From TMP-86 sp964247385 (GTDB lineage: Bacteria; Pseudomonadota; Gammaproteobacteria; Steroidobacterales; Steroidobacteraceae): a DNA stretch of 64,000 nt. Shown piece by piece: positions 18,644 through 28,290 of this stretch; within the stretch, counting starts at the first letter, position 1; every line of letters begins with the position of its first letter. The notes under the pieces were generated by a model that did no database searches, was not told the DNA's origin, and worked only from the letters and a program-made list of their open reading frames with translations. The position numbers and the translations under genes are program-made. The DNA lies in contig CAXTUB010000008.1 in the NCBI GenBank assembly GCA_964247385.1, positions 62,001-126,000 of the forward strand, in the 5' to 3' direction.

Positions 18644-20110
18644 TCAGAAAGCGACTTGGAATCTCGTTAGAAATACTTTCTCATCGTTGCGGTCGGCGCC
18701 ACCGGCTGCTCCGCCATCAAAGCGGGTTTGCGCGTAATTCGCTGCGATTTTGAAGTTTTGAGACAAGTACCAGTTGACGCCCACGACCCATTCGCTCGCC
18801 TTGCTGGCGCGGTTCGCTGGGTTTGCAAACGAGTTTGCTCCATCGGCAAACGCGTCATTGTCGATATCGAGCTGACTGACGCGGGCCACGAGCTCAACGG
18901 CTCCCCGACCCTCCTGACCCGGACGATACGAGGAGCGTGGAATGACTCCCTTGAATGAGGCATCCTCACCGGTCAGAAGCCATGATGCGGCAAGCTGCCA
19001 TGCATCATGATGGAGAGTGTCGGCGCGGGTGTCCGCTGCCGCCGTGCGCCGTACTCGCTGCGCCACTTCAGTGTATTCGCCCAGTAAGCCAAATGGGCCT
19101 ACGTAATAGTAAAACTGCGGGGCGACTCGACTGCGTTTCCCGCTCGAGAGAGTGTAGCCATCGGGCGAGCCCACGGTGGTTCCGGTTCGATAACTAAAGA
19201 AGGTTTGCTGTCCCACGGTTCGGTACGCAGGCAGCAAGGTGTTGGTCGCTGTCGCGTTGACATCCGCGCCTGCATCCACGGCATGTGACCAGGCAACACC
19301 CACTCCCAAGCCGCGCAAGGCGGAATTGTCTGAATTGAGGAAGGGGTTGGAAAAAATCCGCGCATCGATGTCTTTGTCGCGATTGTTGTCGACGTCGGGC
19401 GATGAGTTATTTTCGCTGCTCGAGCCATCCAGCGCCCCGTTAAAGAAACCAATGGCGTAGCTCAGGCGGTTGCTGAGCAAATTGCCGGAAAACTGGATGC
19501 CGATATCGCGGTTGGGAACGAGTGATGTGGGGTAGGCGCGCTCGATAAACTTGATGTCTGCAGCACTCTGCAGCCGCTCGAGACCGACCGGCGCTTTGAG
19601 TTTACCGGCGGTCACCGCGAACCACGGCTTGAATCTTGCGGTGACCCAAGCGTCCTGAATGACGGTGCGGCCTCCCGCAAAGTCCGGCATGATGCGAAAA
19701 TCGTAGATGCCGCCTAGCGTGCCCTCGAAGATCGGCCGCACGCGACGTAGCAAAAAAGTGTCGGCACTGTCAGGCGTGATACGATCGCTGAAGTAGCGGC
19801 CATCCGCCTGCAACAGGCCGCGAAGCCTGAAGCTGTTTTGCCCATCCTTGGTTTCCAGAGAAAAACCTTTCGGGCCTGCCTTTACGACTGGGGTATCTTT
19901 GGCGGCCGCGGCGGCGTCGGCCGCTTCGGTTTGCAATTCCAGCTTGCGCTCGAGAATGCGAATTCGCTGCTCCTGTTCTTGATAGCGCTCCTCGAGGCTC
20001 TTTGCCTGACTTTGCGGCTCTTCTTGAGCGCAGACATAGCCTGTCAGAAACGGCAGACCTAAGCTCAAGCTGGCGGCTGCACGGCGGCCGCTTACGCGAA
20101 AACTCTTCAC
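18644..20110 (-). CDS. OprP/OprO-family outer-membrane porin
   Basis: The 488-residue protein has a signal peptide (about 1-28, ending VCAQ), then an N-terminal coiled coil rich in Glu/Gln/Arg (about 35-65) as in OprO/OprP trimers. The barrel starts at GFSLETKDGQNSFRLRG. Family markers include RRVRPIFEGTL, DAWVTARFKPWF and a final FQVAF. Relatives are anion porins selective for phosphate or polyphosphate. No pho box was identified upstream, so phosphate specificity is not shown here. Confidence 0.9.
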   Translation of the reverse strand: MKSFRVSGRRAAASLSLGLPFLTGYVCAQEEPQSQAKSLEERYQEQEQRIRILERKLELQTEAADAAAAAKDTPVVKAGPKGFSLETKDGQNSFRLRGLLQADGRYFSDRITPDSADTFLLRRVRPIFEGTLGGIYDFRIMPDFAGGRTVIQDAWVTARFKPWFAVTAGKLKAPVGLERLQSAADIKFIERAYPTSLVPNRDIGIQFSGNLLSNRLSYAIGFFNGALDGSSSENNSSPDVDNNRDKDIDARIFSNPFLNSDNSALRGLGVGVAWSHAVDAGADVNATATNTLLPAYRTVGQQTFFSYRTGTTVGSPDGYTLSSGKRSRVAPQFYYYVGPFGLLGEYTEVAQRVRRTAAADTRADTLHHDAWQLAASWLLTGEDASFKGVIPRSSYRPGQEGRGAVELVARVSQLDIDNDAFADGANSFANPANRASKASEWVVGVNWYLSQNFKIAANYAQTRFDGGAAGGADRNDEKVFLTRFQVAF

Positions 20111-20397
20111 TAAAATACTCCCCTTGCCGCAACCACGTTGCGATCTGTTGTGGTGAGCGATGAGCCTACGGGTTCGAGGAAGTGCCGCAAAAATAACCTT
20201 TTTCCATGTGCATATAACATTTCGTCAAGATTGCTCGGTTTTTCAAGGCCACCGATACCTCAAAGTCCTACGTCAATTTAGGTCTTAAGAGCCGACGTAC
20301 GGGCGAGCGGTTGAGCGAGACTAAGCACGCATCCGGAGCTGCTCGAATAGTGCAGCGTCGGTTCGTCATTGCATCCATCACACCATGAGAGATCGTT

Positions 20398-20709
20398 ATG
20401 AATACTTCAGCAGAGAGTCAGTCATCCAGCGAACGTCCCGAATCCCACTCGCGCAGAGAGAGCGAAGCGGGCAGCTCGATTCTCGGCGAGATGGGTAAGG
20501 TCGGAAATCAGGTGAAAGACTATGCCAAGCGCCAAGTCGATACGGTGCACAGCGCAACGAATGCCGTGAGAGATTCGGCATCGGAAATGGCGGATTCAGT
20601 GATCAGCTACACCAAGGAAAAGCCTTTCCAAGCACTGTTATTCGCAGCCGCGGCGGGGGCACTCGTCGTCGCGGTACTGCGAGCGGTGATGCCTTCGCGC
20701 AACGATTGA
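20398..20709 (+). CDS. ElaB/YqjD/DUF883-type membrane-anchored protein
   Basis: The 103-residue protein has a charged, disordered N-terminus, an amphipathic helix (QVKDYAKRQVDTVHSATNAV) and a C-terminal hydrophobic helix (about 77-95) behind EKPFQAL, the ElaB/YqjD arrangement. Family members tether to the inner membrane, bind ribosomes in stationary phase and support stress survival. Upstream, 20111-20397 holds no gene and probably contains the promoters of this gene and of the divergent porin. Confidence 0.8.
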   Translation: MNTSAESQSSSERPESHSRRESEAGSSILGEMGKVGNQVKDYAKRQVDTVHSATNAVRDSASEMADSVISYTKEKPFQALLFAAAAGALVVAVLRAVMPSRND

Positions 20710-20780
20710 GCGCGTGCCGGATTTGCGCCGCACACGTCTGAAGGCCCGCTCAGCGGATCCACGCGTGCGCAGCGCGATTG

Positions 20781-22130
20781 CTAGATCATAAATTGCAAGT
20801 CAAGGTTCGGGAATGCCCCGATATTTGGCAACACGGAAGCGAGGCTCGGGCCGCTGACGCCGAACCACTGCGCCAATGTGGCGGCGTACTGGTCGACGGC
20901 AGTACTTGGGATCCAGCGCCCCTCGTTGCCGGCGTCGCTCGGCCCGTCAAGGGCCAGCGTGGGGAACGTTCCGTAGTGCAGCCGGCCTTTGACCGCGCCG
21001 CCCATGATGAAGTGATGATTGCCCCAAGCGTGGTCCGTGCCGCCATCCGTGTTGGGCTGCAATGTGCGCGCAAAATCCGTCAAGGTGAATGTGGTCACGC
21101 GATTGATATCGCCGATGGCGCTCATGGCATCGTGGAATGCCTTGAGCGCGGGTCCGAGCTCGGACAAGAGGGATGCCTGACGGGTGAGTTGATTTGAATG
21201 AGTGTCGAAGCCGCCGAGCGAGGCAAAGAAAATCTGTCGCTGGGCTCCGATGGCGCTGCGTCCCTCGATCAGCTTGGCTATCGCCAGCAGCTGCGAGGCC
21301 GTGCCCGATTTCAAACCGGCAAAGGCTTCCTGCGACGTAGTCGTGTTACTGGTCAATAAAGGATTCAATACGACGCTATTGTCGATGCCGCCGCTCAAGA
21401 TACTCTGCGCCGCACCGGTGAGCTGATTGCCCTCATCGATGGTGAGCAAACGGTCCAGCGCCGATTTGCGCGCGTTCGATGCGGGGCCGTTATTGAATCC
21501 TTTCAATCCGAACGTACCGCTCGTGGGTACCGCAAGCGCCGCGCTGCTCGCGCCCGTAACGAACAGTTGTGTTCCGGCGGTGGAAATGGATGCGGGCACG
21601 GTGACGCCGCTGTTATACGAGGCCACTTGCTCGGCAAGGCGGCCTCCCCAGCCGCTGCCGCTCGGTGCGGTGGAGATTGCCGATTGCCACTGTTGCTGTT
21701 GATCCGAATGGGAGAACAAGCCGCCCGGCTTGGGTGCTGAAGTAGACAAGTAATCGGTTTTGCTGAGCGGCTTGACCAACGGGCCCGTGTTGAACAGCGT
21801 CGCCAAATGGCCGGAGTTCCACAAAGTTTGCAAGTCGCTCAGACTGGGATGCAAACCGTACGATGCGCTCCCTCCCGCCCTGGTCAAAGGAAGCAGGGAT
21901 GCCTGGGGCAGCGCAAGGGTCTTGCGGATATTCGAATACGCTTGGTACCCGGCTGTGTCGATCGGCACGATGGTGTTGTTGCCATCGTTGCCGCCATATA
22001 GAAATACGCATACAAGCGCCTTGTAATCATCCGTAGCGGCGGCGGCGCGTGATGCGAGCAAGCCCAATTGCGAGAATGCAGCGAGTCCGGACAGAGCGCC
22101 CGAAGCTTTCAAAAAGCATCGACGGTGCAT
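20781..22130 (-). CDS. DUF1501 protein with Tat-type signal
   Basis: From ATG at 22130 the product has 449 residues. The N-terminus (RRCFLKASGALSGLAAFSQ) carries twin arginines and a hydrophobic stretch, a likely Tat signal. The mature part has the DUF1501 features LVCVFLYGGNDGNNT, SHSDQQQQWQ and the later GGTDHAWGNHHF, resembling sulfatase/alkaline-phosphatase-like folds. Its ATG follows the DUF1800 stop by one base. The two families are usually encoded together and their activity is unknown; export as a folded pair is a reasonable guess. The longer frame to 22268 is rejected because it has no signal. Confidence 0.9.
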   Translation of the reverse strand: MHRRCFLKASGALSGLAAFSQLGLLASRAAAATDDYKALVCVFLYGGNDGNNTIVPIDTAGYQAYSNIRKTLALPQASLLPLTRAGGSASYGLHPSLSDLQTLWNSGHLATLFNTGPLVKPLSKTDYLSTSAPKPGGLFSHSDQQQQWQSAISTAPSGSGWGGRLAEQVASYNSGVTVPASISTAGTQLFVTGASSAALAVPTSGTFGLKGFNNGPASNARKSALDRLLTIDEGNQLTGAAQSILSGGIDNSVVLNPLLTSNTTTSQEAFAGLKSGTASQLLAIAKLIEGRSAIGAQRQIFFASLGGFDTHSNQLTRQASLLSELGPALKAFHDAMSAIGDINRVTTFTLTDFARTLQPNTDGGTDHAWGNHHFIMGGAVKGRLHYGTFPTLALDGPSDAGNEGRWIPSTAVDQYAATLAQWFGVSGPSLASVLPNIGAFPNLDLQFMI

Positions 22131-22131
22131 G

Positions 22132-23871
22132 TTAGTGCTCCACTTGAAATTGCGGCATGGAAGCGAACAAGTAGACCGCTGCCCGAGCGCGGCCGAGGGC
22201 GTCGGTGGCTGCCACCGCGTTGACGGCGCCGTCGATGGCTTGATTTGCACTCGTCGACAAAGTGCCATGCATCATTCGCGCGTTGAGCTCGCCGATCAGC
22301 TGTGTGGAATCTCCGGCGAGCGATGCGAGCGCCGATAAATCGAGCGTTGTGCCGATACTGTTCGTGACCGTGGCGTCGGCCGCCGCACCGCCGTTGAAAA
22401 CGAGCTGATTGATGAAGTTCGAACGATTGAGCGACGTCGACGTGTCCTGGATCTGAAACTCGGGCGCGCCGGCTGTGCTCGCCGGCAACCTGTAGAACGG
22501 CGAGTAAAAACTGAATACCGACGCCGGTACGAAAATGTTCTGTCCCATGCTGCTCGCTTGGCTGCGCAAATAGACGCCGTCAGACCGACCGCCCAGCTCG
22601 CGCATCAGCGTGGTCATCCACAGCGCCGGCTCGCGCAAGTGCCCGTACGTCGCATCTACCTTGGCGTCGCCACGCGCTTCGCTGTCGAGCAGAATTGCGC
22701 GAATTACGGCCTTCAGGTCACCGCGCGTGCCGCTTCCGTTGTCGGCAAAAACCGCAGCAATGCGGGCGACATAGGCAGGGCTTGGATTGCTCGTCACCAA
22801 ATGTTGGATCAATCGCGTCGCGATGAACGGGCCGACATTCGGATGGTTGAAAATCGCATCCAGACCATCTTTCAAATCTTGTGCGCCCCCTTGGCCGGCC
22901 GGAAGCGTGCGGCCATCCAAGATGTCCTTGGCCGCCGTGTCGTGATGATCGTCAAACAAGATCATGTTGCCCGAATAGTTGATGGGGCTGAAAAATTTTG
23001 AGGCGGCGCCGGTTTGCGCAGGGTAGGTCCACCCGGTAAATACATGGGCATAGCCTTCGACCACATTTTGATCGTACGCCGGCATCGGCCGGCCCTGCGA
23101 ATCGTTCTTGATGCTTCCATCGGCGTTGAGTTGGTATAGCCCCAGGGTAAAGAGCTGCATCAACTCGCGTGCATAGTTTTCGTTGGGGTTAGTGCCCTTG
23201 GAGGCGTTGGGCTTATCGTTGTTCACCATGTCCAAGTAGTTGCCCATGACTGGATGCAACGTGACATCGTTCATCAGCGTCCGAAAATTCACGAATGCAT
23301 CCTTGAGCAGCATGTTTTGATACGAAGCCATTCCGTAGGCCTCGTAAATTTCAGTGCCGGACACGACAAAGATCTGCGACAGGGCGAAGGCGACCCGCTG
23401 CCGCAATTGGTCGGGTGCGGTCAATGCATTGGTAAAGAACATGCGCTGCACTTGAAACAAGCTGTAATTGTCGCGTGCGCACAAGCTGGCTGCTCCGCTC
23501 GGAGCGGTCGAGTCGTATTTGCAAGTATCGGGCGCCGTGTGGGCCACGAAATCAAAACCAGGATATCCAGTGGCGGCTTGCGCGAACTGCTCGTTCAACC
23601 AAGCCTCGAAGCCGACGCTCACGACATGAGCGATGTCCGCCTTGGTCGGACCGAATGTGGCCTGCTCAAGAAATCGAGCCGCATCCGCCTGTGTTGGGGC
23701 AGCGGACGGCGGGTTGGTTGGCGGCGGATTGGCCGGAGGAGGATTCGTCGGGGGAGGATTGGCGGGAGGAGGGTCGACACCGGTGGGAGGCGCGCCTTCG
23801 GAGCTCGAGCCTCCGCCGCATCCGGCGAGCACGATGAGTTGAGCTAGGCCAATCAAGATCAGTTTTCGCAC
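22132..23871 (-). CDS. DUF1800 lipoprotein
   Basis: The 579-residue protein starts with a lipoprotein signal (LIVLAGC, Cys18). A proline-asparagine/threonine linker of repeated PPPANPPPTN units follows (about 35-56). The DUF1800 domain covers the rest: FLEQATFGPT, DAFVNFRTLMNDVTLHP, NENYARELMQLFTLG and TGWTYP are family hallmarks. It is probably anchored to the outer membrane facing the periplasm. It is first in a two-gene unit with the DUF1501 gene. Function of the family is not established. Confidence 0.92.
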   Translation of the reverse strand: MRKLILIGLAQLIVLAGCGGGSSSEGAPPTGVDPPPANPPPTNPPPANPPPTNPPSAAPTQADAARFLEQATFGPTKADIAHVVSVGFEAWLNEQFAQAATGYPGFDFVAHTAPDTCKYDSTAPSGAASLCARDNYSLFQVQRMFFTNALTAPDQLRQRVAFALSQIFVVSGTEIYEAYGMASYQNMLLKDAFVNFRTLMNDVTLHPVMGNYLDMVNNDKPNASKGTNPNENYARELMQLFTLGLYQLNADGSIKNDSQGRPMPAYDQNVVEGYAHVFTGWTYPAQTGAASKFFSPINYSGNMILFDDHHDTAAKDILDGRTLPAGQGGAQDLKDGLDAIFNHPNVGPFIATRLIQHLVTSNPSPAYVARIAAVFADNGSGTRGDLKAVIRAILLDSEARGDAKVDATYGHLREPALWMTTLMRELGGRSDGVYLRSQASSMGQNIFVPASVFSFYSPFYRLPASTAGAPEFQIQDTSTSLNRSNFINQLVFNGGAAADATVTNSIGTTLDLSALASLAGDSTQLIGELNARMMHGTLSTSANQAIDGAVNAVAATDALGRARAAVYLFASMPQFQVEH

Positions 23872-24198
23872 ACTCTCTCCTATCCCCAGGCTTACTCGAT
23901 TTCCGGCGTATGGGTTGAACTACGCTAACGCCTGACGTTTGATTTGGATGACTTGCGATCAAAACTGTCGCTGATCGCACGCAATGCGCGCGCACGAGCA
24001 AGCGCGTCCCGCAATCCCTGGCGCAATGAGTTAAATCGCCGCGCCATTATGTTGAGCGCGCGCGCAGTGCAATGGGCGCGAGCCTTGTTTTCAAGGGGTT
24101 TTCACAGGCATGTCGCCAATGCGTGACGCAGTTGATCACGCGTTGTGCGGCGCTGCCATAACCTTTCGCTATCCGCTGCTCGTGAGGACTTTGCAAAC
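23872..24198. other. Divergent intergenic region
   Basis: No gene seen. It separates the DUF1800 gene and the repeat lipoprotein, so it should hold both promoters. The only notable sequence is the alternating stretch GAGCGCGCGCGCAG near 24055. Confidence 0.4.
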
Positions 24199-26112
24199 AT
24201 GCGCTCAGCACATTGGCTACCACTCGTTGCGTTCTGTACGAGTGCGTGTTTGTCGGCGTGCAACTTTGGCGACGCATCCGGAGGAGGCAGCGAAACCACC
24301 GTCGCTTCGAGCGGCAACCCTCCGACTCCGCCTACTTCAAATGCCGGAGGCAATGGCAATCTAGGAAACGCCGGAAATGGCATGGGCGGAATGACCGGCG
24401 TACACAATCAAGTCGTGGCATCCACCTCGGTGAACGGCACGGTCGTAGCCATGGCCGGCGCGTCCCGTAGCGTGAGCGTGGCCTTCACATCCGATGATGG
24501 TTTGTCGATTACCGGCTTTGCGATGTCGGGTACGACGTATCCCGCGGGCTGGAGTGGACCGTCTGACTTCAGTTGCGCGCTCGTCGGTGCGGGCAACAAT
24601 TGCGTCCTGGTGCTGACCTATTCACCCGCCGCCGTCGAGACAGGCTCGTTGACCATCAACTATATCTATGTGGATAACGCGCGCACGCAAAAGGCGCCTG
24701 GCGGCTCGATCACGATTGCTTACGCTGCGACCGCTCACAATAATGTCGTTGCGCAAGTCACGCCCGCCGGCCAGGTGACGGCGCATACCGGCCAGGGAGT
24801 TCAATCGGTAGGCATCAACTTCTTCACGGATGATGGAAATCCTGCCAGCGCGTTGACCGTTACGTCGGACCTCACTGCGCTTCCCGCAGGCTGGAGCACC
24901 TCATCGCCGGGTTTTGGCTGCGCCATTGTGACCACGGGCAGCGGGTGCCAATTGAACCTGCGCTATATGCCCACCTCGGGTGCGAGAGGCACGTTACCCG
25001 TCGCATACAGCTTCGTCGATGGGACGGGCGCCACGCAGACCGCCTCGATCGATATTGCTTATGCGACGACGGCGACCGGCGCCGTGGTTGCAAGCGCCGC
25101 CCCGAGCGGGCAGATCAATGCGGTGCTCAACTCCAGCGGGCAAACGGTCAAAATTACGTTCAACACCGATGATGGCAAAGCGGCATCCAAGCTCTACGTC
25201 ATCGGTGGTTTGTCCAATCTGCCGAGCGGGTGGTCGGGCGGGAGCACGAGCTTCAATTGCGCGAGCCTTGGCACAGGCAACGGGTGCCAGTTGAGCTTGA
25301 AATACGCGCCCACCGAGCTAACCAGCGGCACTCTGTCGCTGGATTATCTCTACATCGATAGCGCCGGCGGGCAGAGGGAAGGAACGGTCAACGTCGCTTA
25401 TGCAGCAACCACCAACGATTCAGTCGTGGGCACAGCGTCACCTTCGGGACAGATCAACGCCATTGCACCGACGGGCAGCCAGCCGGTTCTGATTACGTTC
25501 AATACCGACGATGCGCGCTTTGCCACGGCATTCGAGGTGACGACCGATCTGATCGCGCTTCCGGCGGGCTGGAGCAGCGCATCCAATTCGCTGCAGTGTC
25601 TTGCGGTGAATACGGGCGCCAACTGCCAGCTGTCGCTGACTTACTCACCCACTGTCGCTGACAGCGGGAGCCTTGCCATCGCATATCGCTATATGAACAA
25701 CGCTGGCCGGGCGAAAACAGGCATGGTGAATATTCCATATCGCGCGACGACCAACAATAACGTAGCGGCGGCCGTCAACCCGACTCCGGTCGCCGTAACG
25801 ACATCGACGTCGAGCGCGGTCACGGTCACCTTCAATACCGACGACGGAAATCCGGGCAGCAATTTGCAAGTCACCTCAAATCTGAGTGCACTGCCGCCAG
25901 GCTTTTCTTCGAGCCCGAGCTTTGGTTGCAGCCTGGTGAATACCGGCACGTCGTGTCAGCTCAGCTTGACCTATGCTCCGACGCTGCCAGATTCTGGAAC
26001 GCTCTCTTTGAGTTTCAGCTATATCAACAATTCGGGCACCGCAAAGAGCGGTACGGCCGACATCGTTTATGCGGCAACCGGCCCGCCGCCACCGCCTCCC
26101 CCTGGGCCATAG
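24199..26112 (+). CDS. Secreted lipoprotein of five tandem Ig-like repeats
   Basis: From ATG at 24199 the product has 637 residues. A lipoprotein signal ends LSAC, followed by a Gly/Ser-rich linker. Five repeats of about 112 residues then run almost to the end. Each contains an NTDDG-like strand, a [LY]PxG[WF]S turn, a cysteine, a second cysteine about 10-13 residues later (NTGxxCQLSLTY), a GTLSLxYxY strand and a closing YAAT. The paired cysteines suggest one disulfide per repeat in the periplasm or outside. The chain ends in a run of prolines. I know no named family; an adhesin-like or matrix role is only inferred. GAGGA precedes this start, which beats the longer frame from 24145. Confidence 0.75.
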   Translation: MRSAHWLPLVAFCTSACLSACNFGDASGGGSETTVASSGNPPTPPTSNAGGNGNLGNAGNGMGGMTGVHNQVVASTSVNGTVVAMAGASRSVSVAFTSDDGLSITGFAMSGTTYPAGWSGPSDFSCALVGAGNNCVLVLTYSPAAVETGSLTINYIYVDNARTQKAPGGSITIAYAATAHNNVVAQVTPAGQVTAHTGQGVQSVGINFFTDDGNPASALTVTSDLTALPAGWSTSSPGFGCAIVTTGSGCQLNLRYMPTSGARGTLPVAYSFVDGTGATQTASIDIAYATTATGAVVASAAPSGQINAVLNSSGQTVKITFNTDDGKAASKLYVIGGLSNLPSGWSGGSTSFNCASLGTGNGCQLSLKYAPTELTSGTLSLDYLYIDSAGGQREGTVNVAYAATTNDSVVGTASPSGQINAIAPTGSQPVLITFNTDDARFATAFEVTTDLIALPAGWSSASNSLQCLAVNTGANCQLSLTYSPTVADSGSLAIAYRYMNNAGRAKTGMVNIPYRATTNNNVAAAVNPTPVAVTTSTSSAVTVTFNTDDGNPGSNLQVTSNLSALPPGFSSSPSFGCSLVNTGTSCQLSLTYAPTLPDSGTLSLSFSYINNSGTAKSGTADIVYAATGPPPPPPPGP

Positions 26113-26134
26113 GGATATCATTCGATTTAAAAAA

Positions 26135-26167
26135 ATAAGGCCTCGAAGCAGTGCTTCGAGGCCTTAT
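26135..26167. terminator. Perfect 16-bp palindromic terminator
   Basis: ATAAGGCCTCGAAGCA, G, and its exact inverse form a 33-base near-perfect palindrome. On the minus strand the stem is followed by TTTTTTT (plus-strand A-run 26128-26135), a classic intrinsic terminator for the hemerythrin gene. On the plus strand it can also end the repeat lipoprotein transcript. Confidence 0.85.
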
Positions 26168-26256
26168 CGATGATCCGTCAGGCGAAAGTAAGCTGGGCTC
26201 GCCGAACGCTAGCGGCGACCACGCCGAGAGTCATGTGAATGCCGGTCATCCCAGCC

Positions 26257-28140
26257 TTAATGAGACGCACGAGAGTGGCCTTGAGGATCGCCGTGCCAGC
26301 CGCGACCTTGCCCGCCTTGAGCTTGACCCGCGTGAGATTGCCTGCTCTGACCCTGGCCGCCGCTGCTCTGGTCGCTTCTGTTTCGCGTGCCGCCATATTG
26401 GCCGCCATATTGGCTTCCGCGACGCGAGTCCTCATCATGTTGCGATGCGCCGCTCGAGCGCCCATACCCGCCCATGCTCTGCCCGTAGTTACCCTGGCCG
26501 TAGTTGCTTTGATTGTAGTTGCTGTTGCCCTGTCGTGAGCCGCCTCGCTGCGAGGACTGCGGGCGATATTCTCCACGTTGCGGACCCTGAGATCGATTGG
26601 CATTATCCTGAGATCGATTAGCCTGCTGTCCGCGATTGAATTGCTGTCCGCGATAGCCTCCTTCTTCATCCTGGTCTCGCGATGCGCTGTCGTCGTCGCT
26701 ATAGGGACGTCCGCGGTCGCCTGGACCGCTGTACCCGCCCAGGCCGCTATAGCCGCTTGATCCACCGGAGCTGCCGTAGCCGCCAGAGCGACGCGACTCA
26801 CCCGAGTTTCGAGAGGCGCCGTAGCCCCCCGCTCTGTTGTTTCGGGCGGAGTCGCGATAGGTCGACCCTCCGTAGTTGGAATCACCCGAGTCCTCGCGAT
26901 CGGACCGGTACGACCCGCTGCGAAACGAGGCTCTGTCGTTGCGATCATCGCTGTCGCGATCATCGCTGGAGTAATCCCGAGATTGGCTCCGGCTGCCGTA
27001 GCCCCCGCCATCATCCTGCGGACCACCCTCGTAGCGATCTTCATCCTCATCGCGTCCGAAGAGCGCTTGGCTGCGATTGCGATCGTCGTTCGACCCTTCT
27101 GATCCAAACCGCTCATCCGGGTCTTCATAATCACTCGAAGGGTAACGCTGATCAGAAGCATAGTGTTCCTCACTTCCTCGGCCGCCGCGCTCATCATCGG
27201 CTCGACCGCCGCGCCCGCTGCCTTGCTCGCCCCAATTGGAGCCGTATTGATCGCGATCGTTGTAGTCTCCGCGTCCTTCGCCAAATCGGCCTTGCGTGTT
27301 CCTATCAAATTGCCTGCTCATGCGATTCTCCGATTGAGAGTTTTCCAGATGGAGTGCGCGGAACGGAGTCGGCGGAAGCCGCCCTGCGTCCGCTTCTGAC
27401 TTGAGTTCGCTCTTGCGCGCTTGCAAACGCCGGCCGACATCCACTACATCAACACCCGCCTTTTTGGCTAGATCGAAGAGACCGTCCTTCGGTTTCTCCT
27501 CCTCCCAAACATGATGTTTGATGTATTCGGACAGGACCTCGACTTCAGCATCGAAGAATTTGTCGTCTGGCGATCGATGCGACAGCTCGCGAATCATGAC
27601 CTTGGCGCCGTCGTGCTCGACTTGAGCCTCATCAAGATCATCATGCTCGACACCCTTGTCGCGGCAGGCGGGATAGAAAATTTCTTCCTCGATTGCCGTG
27701 TGGATCGTCAGGTCGTCGCACACTGCCGTCACCACATCGCGCTTTTCCTGCGTCGACTGGGCTGCCTTGTATTTTTTGAATAAAGCGTCGACTGTTCGAT
27801 GATCGGCTTTCAAGAGCTCGATTGCATCCGGGCTTTGATTTCCTCGGGTCGAGGCATTGCTCGCGGGTTGCGTTCCGGTTTCACTAGGCGAAGAAGACTT
27901 CTGGGCGGATGAGCCTTTCTCACCGTGCGGAGATTGGGCGCCCTCATTGGAAGATTTCGTCGAAGCGCTCGATGCATTCGCGGCGCTCGATGGATTGTTC
28001 GACGCGCTGCGCGTATCGCTCGAAGCGCCCGAGCCTGAAAGGCGCGTGCCGGAGGATGCAGCGGTTCCTCGAGCACCGGCCGATGCGCCAGTCTCGTGTG
28101 TCACGCTTTCCTTAGTGCTGGACTTCGTTGATTTCGCCAT
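26257..28140 (-). CDS. Hemerythrin domain joined to a long Gly/Arg/Ser/Gln-rich disordered tail
   Basis: The 627-residue protein has three parts. Residues 1-103 are Ser/Thr/Ala-rich and disordered. Residues 104-220 form an HHE hemerythrin-like four-helix bundle, with candidate iron ligands His114 (ADHR), His147/Glu151 (IHTAIEEE), His176 (EHDGAK), and His210 with Glu214 (HHVWEE). From 274 on, about 350 residues are low complexity: RGG-like, YGSS, SQRGG and YGQGNYGQ units. Met274 (27321) has GGAG seven bases upstream, so the tail may also be made separately or come from a merged gene. Hemerythrins bind oxygen, NO or iron; the tail's job is unknown. GGAGG precedes the main ATG. Confidence 0.82.
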   Translation of the reverse strand: MAKSTKSSTKESVTHETGASAGARGTAASSGTRLSGSGASSDTRSASNNPSSAANASSASTKSSNEGAQSPHGEKGSSAQKSSSPSETGTQPASNASTRGNQSPDAIELLKADHRTVDALFKKYKAAQSTQEKRDVVTAVCDDLTIHTAIEEEIFYPACRDKGVEHDDLDEAQVEHDGAKVMIRELSHRSPDDKFFDAEVEVLSEYIKHHVWEEEKPKDGLFDLAKKAGVDVVDVGRRLQARKSELKSEADAGRLPPTPFRALHLENSQSENRMSRQFDRNTQGRFGEGRGDYNDRDQYGSNWGEQGSGRGGRADDERGGRGSEEHYASDQRYPSSDYEDPDERFGSEGSNDDRNRSQALFGRDEDEDRYEGGPQDDGGGYGSRSQSRDYSSDDRDSDDRNDRASFRSGSYRSDREDSGDSNYGGSTYRDSARNNRAGGYGASRNSGESRRSGGYGSSGGSSGYSGLGGYSGPGDRGRPYSDDDSASRDQDEEGGYRGQQFNRGQQANRSQDNANRSQGPQRGEYRPQSSQRGGSRQGNSNYNQSNYGQGNYGQSMGGYGRSSGASQHDEDSRRGSQYGGQYGGTRNRSDQSSGGQGQSRQSHAGQAQGGQGRGWHGDPQGHSRASH

Positions 28141-28290
28141 GCAACCTCCGTCCTATGAATGAATCAGCAGAGCCAGCCTTGCACGCCAACCCTTGTTGAA
28201 AGCTACCTTCCGCCGAAGGGCAGCGCGTGACAGCCCCAACAATGCGCACTCGAATGTGGGAATCTTCCGATTTCGCCTGACCGAGCTGAA

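Noticed and set aside
24055..24075. GCGCGCGC tract as Z-DNA or promoter element
   Set aside because: Short alternating GC runs are expected in GC-rich DNA, and nothing else supports a function.
26178..27308. 376-codon minus-strand frame inside the hemerythrin gene
   Set aside because: Low-complexity Ala/Thr/Arg translation from another frame of the repetitive tail; no start signal.
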